21,711 nt of DNA from the NCBI GenBank assembly GCA_012837655.1, contig DUQT01000062.1, positions 1-21,711 on the forward strand, read 5' to 3'. The position numbers were made by a program, and so were the translations under genes. Source of the DNA: Actinomyces sp. Lineage in GTDB: Bacteria > Actinomycetota > Actinomycetes > Actinomycetales > Actinomycetaceae. The notes beneath the pieces were generated by a model, which did not search any database, was not told where the DNA came from, and was given only the letters and a program-made list of their open reading frames with translations. Shown piece by piece: positions 7,969-14,324 of the stretch (position 1 is the stretch's first letter; the number at the start of each line of letters is the position of its first letter).

Positions 7969-8097
7969 GCGCTGGGAACCCTGTCGCGGTGCTGGAATCC
8001 TTTCAAAATGCTGGGACTCGCGCTGGGATCCTGTAGCGATGCTCGGCCCCTGTGGCGCGCGCTGGGCTCCTGTAGCGGCGCTGCGCTCCCTATGAAA
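7969..8097. repeat. Seven-copy ~19-20 bp degenerate tandem repeat
   Basis: Contiguous units start at 7969, 7989, 8008, 8020, 8039, 8059 and 8078, with consensus close to GCGCTGGGMTCCTGTAGCG. The third unit is truncated to 12 bp; the others are 19-20 bp. The array ends at 8097, directly against the stop codon of the minus-strand membrane protein gene (8098-8100). The rest of the gap to the methyltransferase (7829-7968) is GC-rich with no gene I can support. Confidence 0.8.
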
Positions 8098-8370
8098 TTA
8101 AATCGGCGATGGTGTGGTCGCAAACGAAATCGTCAGCGCAAGTCCCACGATGATCGCCAGCAGGAACACGGAATCAAACAGTTTTGACCTCGCTTTCAAC
8201 CACGTTCGCTCCGGGCCGAGCACCCTGACGAAAAGTAGGACCGTGAAGAATCCTACGACTCCCCACAGAGCCATCCGCACATCAACGAGCAACGCAAACG
8301 CCGTCAACGCCGCCACCACCAAGACGACGAGGACAATCCCTAAAGCGATCACAATTCGTTGACGAGCCAC
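8098..8370 (-). CDS. Small membrane protein, DUF3017-like
   Basis: This 90-residue protein has three hydrophobic segments, at about 5-28, 33-50 and 66-84, with a basic loop ERTWLKARSKLFD between the second and third. The pattern R-x-A-L-W-G followed by a hydrophobic stretch, a Leu-Gly-Pro turn and a K/R-A-R-S-K loop fits the actinobacterial DUF3017 family. Members of that family typically sit beside purH and folD or mdh; here it directly follows purH. No function is established that I know of. The start is GTG, with AGGA 7 bp upstream. Family assignment is from memory of the pattern and gene position, so moderately sure; that it is a small polytopic membrane protein is clear. Confidence 0.75.
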   Translation of the reverse strand: MARQRIVIALGIVLVVLVVAALTAFALLVDVRMALWGVVGFFTVLLFVRVLGPERTWLKARSKLFDSVFLLAIIVGLALTISFATTPSPI

Positions 8371-8469
8371 GCCATAATCCTACCTGTTCCAAATTCGGAT
8401 GTAGTACCGCGCGATCTTCGAGGGCGGCGCTGGGACGCGACAAAGGGAACACCCCGAAGCCCGAAACGA

Positions 8470-8504
8470 GGAGCGCTCCGACGGAAATCCCGCCGGAGCG
8501 CTCC
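8470..8504 (-). terminator. Hairpin between purH and the DUF3017-like gene
   Basis: An 11-bp perfect stem (GGAGCGCTCCG, 8470-8480, with 8494-8504) extends by three more pairs past a single A/C mismatch and closes on a 5-base loop (8485-8489). On the minus strand it follows purH and is followed by TCGTTTC, a weak U tract. It may end or attenuate the purH transcript. Confidence 0.6.
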
Positions 8505-8523
8505 CCTAACACTTTGTTTATCG

Positions 8524-8543
8524 GCCGGCATCGACGTGCCGGC
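8524..8543 (-). terminator. Second hairpin just after purH
   Basis: GCCGGCA (8524-8530) pairs perfectly with 8537-8543 around a 6-base loop, 10 bp after the purH stop codon. There is no U tract. It may protect the 3' end or act together with the larger hairpin downstream. Confidence 0.45.
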
Positions 8544-8552
8544 GCTGTGTTT

Positions 8553-10268
8553 CTAGTGCGAGAAGTGGCGATTGCCCGTGAAGTACATCGTGATGCCAGC
8601 GGCCTGCGCGGCTTCGATGACTTCTTCGTCGCGGATGGAGCCACCCGGCTGTACAACTGCCTTGACACCTGCATCGATCAGGGTCTGGAGTCCATCAGCG
8701 AACGGGAAGAACGCATCGGAGGCGGCGACGGATCCCACTGCGCGTTTCGGCGGCTCAGCGACAGTGAGGTCCTCTGCGGATGCTCCCCCAACGCCGGCCT
8801 CAACCTTGTTGTCTGCGGCAGCGTCGCCGGTCTCACGACCGCCCAGGGTATTGGCGCGCTCAATCGCCAGAGCACACGAATCCACTCGGTTCACCTGCCC
8901 CATGCCAACGCCCACGGAAGCTTGATCCTTCACCAGCAGAATCGCGTTTGAACGCACAGCACGAACCGTCTTCCAAGCGAACTTCAGATCAGCCAGAGTC
9001 TTCTCATCGGCAGCTTCACCGGAAACGAGCTTCCAGTTCTTCGGGTCATCACCCTTCGCGTTTACATCGTCTCGGTCCTGCGCGACCAGGCCGCCCGTAA
9101 TCTGCTTGAACTCAATAGTTCCGCGCGACGGCGGCTCCACAGTAAGTAGGCGAATATTTTTCTTCTTGGAAAGAATCTCCAGGCTGCCTTCTTCATACGA
9201 GGGCGCTACTACGACCTCCGTAAAAATAGGCGCGATCTGCTCAGCGAGCTCAACAGAAACCGGACGATTTACCGCGATCACACCGCCGAAAGCTGACACG
9301 GGGTCGCAGGCATGAGCGCGACGGTGAGCCTCAGCCACGTCCTCGCCAACTGCAATTCCGCACGGGTTGGCGTGTTTGATGATTGCTACGCAGGGGTCTT
9401 CGTGGTCATATGCGGCGCGCAGGGCGGCATCAGCGTCGGTGTAGTTGTTGTAGCTCATGGCCTTGCCGTGGAGTTGCTTTGCGCGGGCGAGTCCGCCGGT
9501 TTCTGTGCGACCGCCAAAACCGTCGCCAGCGTTAACGTAAACTGCGCCGCGCTGGTGCGGGTTTTCGCCGTAACGCAGAGTGTTCAGGCGCTTCCAGGTG
9601 CCGGCGACGAAGTTTGGTATGCCGGGCTCGGCGGTGGCTTCAGCGTCGTTGCTGTTGTTTTCGCCAGCCTCGCCCTCTTCAATCTGCTGTGCGAACCACG
9701 TGGAAACGGCGGCGTCGTACGTGGCGGTGTGCGCGAAGGCTTCGGCGGCGAGTCGGCGGCGCTGTTCGTAGGTGAATCCGCCGGATTTGACGGCTTCGAT
9801 GACCTCGTCGTAGCGGGCCGGGTCGATCACGATCGCGACGGACGCGTGGTTTTTCGCGGATGCGCGGACCATGGTTGGGCCGCCAATGTCGATTTGCTCG
9901 ATCGCTTCTTCGAAAGATGCGCCAGACGCAATGGTTTCCGCGAACGGGTAGAGGTTCACAACGACCAGGTCGAAGGCGGCGACGCCTAGTTCGGCGAGCT
10001 CATCGACGTGTTCCTTCTTAGTGCGATCCGCCAAAATGCCGGCGTGAATTCGCGGGTGAAGGGTCTTCACACGACCATTCAGGCACTCGGGGAATCCGGT
10101 GACTTCCTCCACCGGAGTTACGGGCACGCCGGCCTGCTCAATCTTTCCGGCAGTGGAACCCGTGGACACCAGCTCAACACCATTTTCGTGGAGGGCGCGG
10201 GCTAGCTCAACAACATTAGTCTTGTCATAAACAGAGATAAGGGCACGTTTCACAGCTGTACGAGACAT
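8553..10268 (-). CDS. purH: Bifunctional AICAR formyltransferase / IMP cyclohydrolase
   Basis: PurH catalyses the last two steps of IMP synthesis: formylation of AICAR (ZMP) with 10-formyl-tetrahydrofolate, then ring closure. The N-terminal MGS-like cyclohydrolase domain (about 5-195) has STGSTAGKIEQAGV and GRVKTLHPRIHAGIL. The C-terminal transformylase has NTLRYGENPHQ, the catalytic KHANPCG (Lys298-His299), YNNYTDADAA, GMGQVNRVDS and GSVAASDAFFPF. The protein has 571 residues, about 40 more than usual. The excess includes an acidic low-complexity stretch between ANTLGGRE and RAVGSVAAS (about 480-508), which interrupts an otherwise conserved helix-loop. The ATG at 10268 has AGGA 6 bp upstream; a TTG directly before it is less likely. 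A ZTP riboswitch precedes the gene, so it probably has its own promoter despite lying downstream of purN. Confidence 0.98.
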   Translation of the reverse strand: MSRTAVKRALISVYDKTNVVELARALHENGVELVSTGSTAGKIEQAGVPVTPVEEVTGFPECLNGRVKTLHPRIHAGILADRTKKEHVDELAELGVAAFDLVVVNLYPFAETIASGASFEEAIEQIDIGGPTMVRASAKNHASVAIVIDPARYDEVIEAVKSGGFTYEQRRRLAAEAFAHTATYDAAVSTWFAQQIEEGEAGENNSNDAEATAEPGIPNFVAGTWKRLNTLRYGENPHQRGAVYVNAGDGFGGRTETGGLARAKQLHGKAMSYNNYTDADAALRAAYDHEDPCVAIIKHANPCGIAVGEDVAEAHRRAHACDPVSAFGGVIAVNRPVSVELAEQIAPIFTEVVVAPSYEEGSLEILSKKKNIRLLTVEPPSRGTIEFKQITGGLVAQDRDDVNAKGDDPKNWKLVSGEAADEKTLADLKFAWKTVRAVRSNAILLVKDQASVGVGMGQVNRVDSCALAIERANTLGGRETGDAAADNKVEAGVGGASAEDLTVAEPPKRAVGSVAASDAFFPFADGLQTLIDAGVKAVVQPGGSIRDEEVIEAAQAAGITMYFTGNRHFSH

Positions 10269-10296
10269 CAAGCTTCCTACTGTTCGAGTCTTTACT

Positions 10297-10376
10297 TGAC
10301 ACCCAGGCGGGCGGCGTCAGCGGCATGGCCTGGCCGCTCCCCGGTGGTGATCCACCTTCGCCAGTCACGGCCAGCC
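10297..10376 (-). ncRNA. ZTP/ZMP riboswitch (pfl motif) upstream of purH
   Basis: The minus strand carries the pfl aptamer elements in order. P1 arms are GGCCG (10372-10368) and CGGCC (10336-10332). GUGACUGGCG (10368-10359) follows the first arm. P2 is GGUGG (10356-10352) and CCACC (10347-10343) around a 4-base loop. GGGGAGC is at 10342-10336, and the 3' pseudoknot-forming CCGCCUGGG at 10310-10302 follows a variable linker. ZTP riboswitches sense ZMP or ZTP, which build up when 10-formyl-tetrahydrofolate is short, and raise expression of one-carbon and purine genes. The regulated gene, purH, consumes ZMP. About 30 bases separate the aptamer from the ATG and I see no intrinsic terminator there, so control is probably at translation initiation (inference). 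Confidence 0.92.
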
Positions 10377-10378
10377 TC

Positions 10379-10407
10379 AGTTTAACGAACTTTTCAGCGC
10401 TACCTAA
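10379..10407 (-). promoter_or_regulatory. Candidate purH promoter ahead of the riboswitch
   Basis: On the minus strand TTAGGT (10407-10402) and TAAACT (10384-10379) are 17 bp apart. Transcription would begin a few bases later, exactly at the start of the riboswitch aptamer. That agreement is the main support. Confidence 0.5.
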
Positions 10408-10470
10408 GGGTTGTCCACTTCCGCATGGGCGATATTCGCCATGTTTTCAGGGTTTTCGAGGGCGGGGCCT

Positions 10471-10630
10471 GGTTTCGCTCTGGTCTGAGGCGGTTTGTGG
10501 TGCGGCCGTGTAGCTGTCTTTAGTGCGCCTTTTGCGTGCCGCCTTTGAAGGTTCGGGCAGCAGGTATTTTTGGTTTCGCTCTGGTCTGGGGCGCTTCATG
10601 GCGCGCCTGCGTGACTGTTCTTGGTGCGCG
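10471..10630. repeat. Two ~59-bp direct repeats after purN
   Basis: Copies at 10471-10529 and 10572-10630 begin with an identical 17-mer, GGTTTCGCTCTGGTCTG, and then stay similar to their GTGCGC ends. They are offset by 101 bp. The second copy ends exactly at the purN stop codon (10631). The rest of the 10269-10630 gap holds the riboswitch, the candidate promoter and a small imperfect palindrome near 10424-10442 (CATGGGCGATATTCGCCATG). Confidence 0.75.
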
Positions 10631-11410
10631 CTAGCCGACTTCGACCCAGCGGCCGGTTGACGTCCATCCGTCGCGCATCATGCGCCCAACCGTGGTGACC
10701 AGCTGTTTGCGTTCCTCGATTTGGATGCGTTCCAGCAGTTCCGCGACGGTGTCGTGAGCCTCGACCGGCACCACACACTGAGCGATCACTCGCCCCGTGT
10801 CCACACCCGGATCAACAAAGAACAGTGTTGCGCCCGTGAACTTCACGCCGTATGCAAGAGCGTCCTCGGGCCCCCGAATTCCCGCAAAGGAGGGTAGGAG
10901 GGAATTGTGCGTGTTGACGACGCGGCCTTCGAAGGTTTCTAGGAACTCCGGGCCGAGGAGCTTCAAAAATCCCGCCGACACGACCAGGTCGGGGTCGTAC
11001 TTTTCAACCGCGTCGGTCATCGCGGTGTCCCACTCGGCGCGCGAATCGTAGTCGGAGACCTTCTCAACAAACGTTGGAATTCCCGCGGCTTTCGCCCGTT
11101 CAAGGCCCTTAATGCCGGACCTATCCGCCCCCACAGCCACGACCTCGCACCCGTATTCCGGATCCTCACAAGCATCGATCAGTGCCTGCAGGTTCGTTCC
11201 AGATCCAGAAATGAGGACGACGAGCTTCGCCTTGGTTTTCGCGCCTGGGGTCGCGTCGCTGTTCACGCTAGGTTCTGGGAGGCTATCGGTTTGGATGCCG
11301 CCGGCCATCTCGCCAATCGTTGTCGCGGTAGCGCCGGCCGGGCGGGTCGCACTGATCGAGCTGACGGTCTTCTCCGCTGTGCTTCCGGGGTTAGCGACGG
11401 GGCTCGTCAT
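10631..11410 (-). CDS. purN: Phosphoribosylglycinamide formyltransferase (GART)
   Basis: PurN transfers a formyl group from 10-formyl-tetrahydrofolate to GAR in purine synthesis. The catalytic domain begins at about residue 61: KLVVLISGSGTNLQALID, then VNTHNSLLPSF with the catalytic Asn166 and His168, and VDPGVDTG with Asp204. The 38-residue spacing between Asn166 and Asp204 equals that of the E. coli enzyme. His-Asn-Ser replaces the more common His-Pro-Ser. The protein has 259 residues because of a ~60-residue Ala/Thr/Ser/Pro-rich N-terminal extension. The far start is supported by AAGGAG 7 bp before the ATG at 11410. The first 20 bp overlap the end of the upstream PerM-like gene, which suggests co-transcription and coupling. 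The gap to purH carries the purH riboswitch. Confidence 0.97.
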   Translation of the reverse strand: MTSPVANPGSTAEKTVSSISATRPAGATATTIGEMAGGIQTDSLPEPSVNSDATPGAKTKAKLVVLISGSGTNLQALIDACEDPEYGCEVVAVGADRSGIKGLERAKAAGIPTFVEKVSDYDSRAEWDTAMTDAVEKYDPDLVVSAGFLKLLGPEFLETFEGRVVNTHNSLLPSFAGIRGPEDALAYGVKFTGATLFFVDPGVDTGRVIAQCVVPVEAHDTVAELLERIQIEERKQLVTTVGRMMRDGWTSTGRWVEVG

Positions 11411-13865
11411 CCTGGGTCTCCTTAGAAGATGGTGCCTTGCCGGTATCAGTCTCTGACTCTACACCCGCCGCGTCAACATGAGTTTCACGGGTTGGGTCGG
11501 CCGGGGCTGCGTCTCCGGATTTGGGTGGTTCTTGCTCGGCGCGTTTCGCTGGGCCCTCACCGTCGGACGCGGGGCTTTCTGAACCGTCGGCGTTGCCTTC
11601 AGGATTTGGCGGACTGTCTGCGCCGGTCTCGGGGTTTGATTCAACGTCTGCGTCAGATTCAGGATTTGGCGGGTTGTCAGCGCCGCCCTCGGGTTCGGAT
11701 GAGTCTTCCGCGCCAGCTGCAGGATTTGGCGGGTTGTCAGCGCCGCCCTCGGAGTCCAAAGAATCGTCAGCCGTACCTTCGGAACCACGTGAGATCTCAG
11801 CACCGTCCTCGTCGATCGCATCTGTGGATAACTTGCCGCGGCGGGACTGGATTTTTTGGGATGCGGTTTCGACGGCGCTGAGGGTGGAGGCTTTGGCGAA
11901 CTTGCCTCCGGCTACGTATTTCGCCAAAAGAAGCGGGTGCGCGAGAGCGTAAATGACTGCCGCGGTGAACCCGATTTCCAAAGTTCCAAAAATGGTGGCG
12001 TAGATCCAGCGCGGTCCGAGGATACTCATTCGTGCGGGGCCGATCGACCCTGTGGATAGCCACATCCAAACCATCACGACAACTAGCATTGTGGTCGCCG
12101 CGAATCCCGCGTGGAGGAGGTGATCGACGAGCGCGACCTCGCGGTTTTTCCACACCATGTACGCACCTAGCGCTATCCCCACCGCGATTGGGATAAGCAC
12201 GACCCACATGCCGATTTCGGTCTGCGGGAAGGCACCCATCAGGGGAATGGCTGGGATGGCGGTTATGTCCGCTCGGGAAGGAGTGATTATCGCATCCGAA
12301 GCAGTATAAAAACCGGGACCGGTTATCCAAGATGCGCCCCACGCGGCGATGTTCGGGATGTAAAGAAGCTGCGCGATCCAAACGACCACAAGGTCGAAAA
12401 TGGACGCGTTTAGAAGTTCTTGAATTCCGAGGGCGCGGCTCCAGCCGGCGATCGTGCCGACTACCGCTACGCCAAGGCCAAGGATTGCAAGGGAGGAGGT
12501 AGCAATCAGGCCGTCGCGAACACCGCGCAAATACGGGCCAGACTTGGTGAACCACTGGGGGTCCCATTCCCAGGACCTCAACGACCATACCCACGCAAGT
12601 GTTGCTACTAGGAGGGCTCCGAGGATGAGCCATCCCTTATGCGCGTGCAGTGACGTCACGAGCAAAAGCACAATGACCGTTAGCACGTACGCGGGTATGA
12701 AGAGAGCAGATCCTTGCCACGACGCTGCGCGCGCTCTTTTTAGTCCTGCCCTGGCGAGCAGGATATGCAGTACCGTCAGTCCGAGCGGGATCATTCGCAG
12801 GAATGCTCCGCCGACTACTATTGGCGCGCCGTATGATAGCGCCCAAATGTCGGTGCCGACGCTGATAGCAGTGTTCCAGTCGGCCTCTAACAGCCATGGG
12901 TTTTGCGCTGTCGCCAGGAATGACACCAGCGACACCGCGACTAAGACTGCCCACGAAATGACGGCCACTTCAACGGCTGCTAGCACGATTCGAGGCCAGC
13001 CGCGCGGCGCGCGCACGACAATAACCTTGCGTTCAATCGGCACGCGGGTGACCGTCGTTTCGGAGGACGCTGCTGAGGCGCGGCCTTTCTTGCCGCCGTC
13101 GATTGCGGTTGCTTCAGCGTTTGTGGCGTCCTCGGTCGCTGTTTGGCCGGCTGGTGCGGATTCCCTTGCCGGGCCGGGGCCGGCATCATCGAATGTTGCG
13201 GATTCCCTTGACTGGTCAGATCTCGCATCATCGGCCGCTACGGATTCATTTGCCTCGCTACGTACGGCATCATCGGGAGCTGCGGACGCATGGGGTCCCT
13301 CACCACCGTTGATTGCGGTGAGATCCCAGCTGTGTTCGTAGCCGGCTTCCTCTAGGAGCCGAGCTTGCTCAGCGGGATCCAGCCTTTCAGTCGGCAGGGC
13401 ATGAGGTTCACGAGGGTTGCGCCTCGCGAACGATCCTCGACGGTTTCGTTTGGCCTGTTCTTGCAATCTTCGCTGTTCTTCGAGCAGGCGCTGTTCTTCA
13501 CGCTTGCGTTCCTCATGCAGGTGGCGTTGCTCTTTAATGGCTTGAGAGACCTGCTCGCGGTCGCGCTTTGGTCGCTCGATCCCGGCTGCTCGTTCTCGAC
13601 GCCGTTCCTCTAGGACACGTTCACGCACGCGGCGAGCTTCCTGCTCTCGGGCAACCCGCCGGGAATCAGCGGCCCGGTCTTTGGCTCGCTTTTTCCCGGA
13701 ATTGCGCGGATCTTTCTGCGATCCGCCCTGGTTCGCTCGGGGTGCGCGCCCCAGCCCGGGCTGTTCGCTTCCTTCTTCCGAGGCACCCTTCTTGCGCCCC
13801 CACTGCTTCCAAAATTTGGAGAAAGCGGCGGGCCTTTTTGCGTTGTCCTCGGTGTTGTCATGCAT
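11391..13865 (-). CDS. DUF6350 / PerM-like polytopic membrane protein with long coiled-coil and acidic repeat tails
   Basis: This 824-residue protein has a hydrophobic core at about 290-650 with eight or nine membrane segments. It is flanked by long soluble tails. The core contains NIAAWGASWITGPGFYTASD (505-524), resembling the W-x-x-S-Y-x-x-GPGF motif of the DUF6350 family. Mycobacterial PerM (Rv0955), a membrane protein linked to cell division and persistence, sits at the same place between sucD and purN. The N-terminal tail has a highly charged Arg/Glu-rich stretch (about 55-145) predicted to be a long helix or coiled coil, then a low-complexity Ala/Asp/Ser region (190-275). The C-terminal tail is acidic and holds three contiguous 20-residue repeats (705-764; GGADNPPNP core). 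There is no good ribosome site before the ATG. The family call rests on motif and synteny; the function is not established. Confidence 0.82.
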   Translation of the reverse strand: MHDNTEDNAKRPAAFSKFWKQWGRKKGASEEGSEQPGLGRAPRANQGGSQKDPRNSGKKRAKDRAADSRRVAREQEARRVRERVLEERRRERAAGIERPKRDREQVSQAIKEQRHLHEERKREEQRLLEEQRRLQEQAKRNRRGSFARRNPREPHALPTERLDPAEQARLLEEAGYEHSWDLTAINGGEGPHASAAPDDAVRSEANESVAADDARSDQSRESATFDDAGPGPARESAPAGQTATEDATNAEATAIDGGKKGRASAASSETTVTRVPIERKVIVVRAPRGWPRIVLAAVEVAVISWAVLVAVSLVSFLATAQNPWLLEADWNTAISVGTDIWALSYGAPIVVGGAFLRMIPLGLTVLHILLARAGLKRARAASWQGSALFIPAYVLTVIVLLLVTSLHAHKGWLILGALLVATLAWVWSLRSWEWDPQWFTKSGPYLRGVRDGLIATSSLAILGLGVAVVGTIAGWSRALGIQELLNASIFDLVVVWIAQLLYIPNIAAWGASWITGPGFYTASDAIITPSRADITAIPAIPLMGAFPQTEIGMWVVLIPIAVGIALGAYMVWKNREVALVDHLLHAGFAATTMLVVVMVWMWLSTGSIGPARMSILGPRWIYATIFGTLEIGFTAAVIYALAHPLLLAKYVAGGKFAKASTLSAVETASQKIQSRRGKLSTDAIDEDGAEISRGSEGTADDSLDSEGGADNPPNPAAGAEDSSEPEGGADNPPNPESDADVESNPETGADSPPNPEGNADGSESPASDGEGPAKRAEQEPPKSGDAAPADPTRETHVDAAGVESETDTGKAPSSKETQDDEPRR
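11601..11780 (-). repeat. 60-bp in-frame tandem repeat in the PerM-like gene
   Basis: AGGATTTGGCGG recurs at exactly 60-bp spacing at 11601, 11661 and 11721. The copies at 11661-11692 and 11721-11752 are identical over 32 bp. They encode three acidic 20-residue units (residues 705-764), each with a G-A-D-N/S-P-P-N-P core. Confidence 0.88.
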
Positions 13866-13979
13866 CGGTTCTATCTTCGGCCATCAGCTCGACTTCATTC
13901 GCCCACTCTGCCGGTGTGTCTACCAAAGCGGGCAACACATCAATGCCAGCGACCGAGCCCCGCCCTCCGCCAAAAAACG

Positions 13980-14202
13980 ATTCAGACGGGAACTGCCCAT
14001 TTCGACGCCATTTTCTGCCAGTTTGGGTCTGAAAGCCATCCCAGCCCGCGTCCCAGAAAACCATTCAGAGGGGAACCTCCCAAAACCACCCCCAATTCCG
14101 CCACTTAGGGTCTCAATGGTTTCCGAGGGCGGTGCTCACACACACCATTCAGACACCAACTACCCAAAACCACCACAACATCCGCCACTTAGGGTCTGAA
14201 TG
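13980..14202. repeat. Three spaced ~57-bp elements with terminal inverted repeats
   Basis: Elements lie at about 13980-14034, 14062-14118 and 14146-14202, spaced 83-84 bp apart with unrelated 27-bp spacers. Each opens with (C)ATTCAGA and closes with TCTGAAT(G) or a near match, so the ends can pair. The second and third elements share CCCAAAACCACC and CCGCCACTTAGGGTCT internally; the first is more diverged. The remainder of the 13866-14324 gap holds a small open frame that overlaps the PerM-like start, plus the suc terminator. Confidence 0.8.
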
Positions 14203-14249
14203 CTAATTAATGCAACGGGGCGCCGGCGCGCTGGTGGCTTCCGGACAGC

Positions 14250-14284
14250 AAAAAGGAACGGCCCGCCTCTCGGCGGACCGTCCC
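14250..14284 (-). terminator. Rho-independent terminator of the suc operon
   Basis: Arms at 14255-14267 and 14272-14284 pair at 11 of 13 positions around a TCTC loop. On the minus strand the stem is followed by TTTTT (14254-14250 region, CCTTTTTGC). It lies about 40 bp after the sucD stop codon and should separate the suc genes from the PerM-like gene. Confidence 0.85.
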
Positions 14285-14295
14285 ATTGCCTTACA

Positions 14296-14312
14296 GAAAC
14301 CCTTCGGGTTTC
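14296..14312 (-). other. Small hairpin between the sucD stop and its terminator
   Basis: GAAACCC (14296-14302) pairs perfectly with GGGTTTC (14306-14312) around a 3-base loop. It may stabilise the suc transcript 3' end; no specific role is visible. Confidence 0.45.
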
Positions 14313-14324
14313 AGAAGCCGAAGC

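Noticed and set aside
10424..10442. Imperfect palindrome CATGGGCGATATTCGCCATG as an operator or terminator
   Set aside because: It is imperfect, lies upstream of the likely purH promoter, and nothing else supports a regulator or terminator there; kept only as a note in the gap description.
13980..14202. A CRISPR-like pattern of three repeats with equal spacers
   Set aside because: Only three copies, repeats about 57 bp long and diverged from one another, terminal inverted repeats at the ends, and no cas genes in the window.
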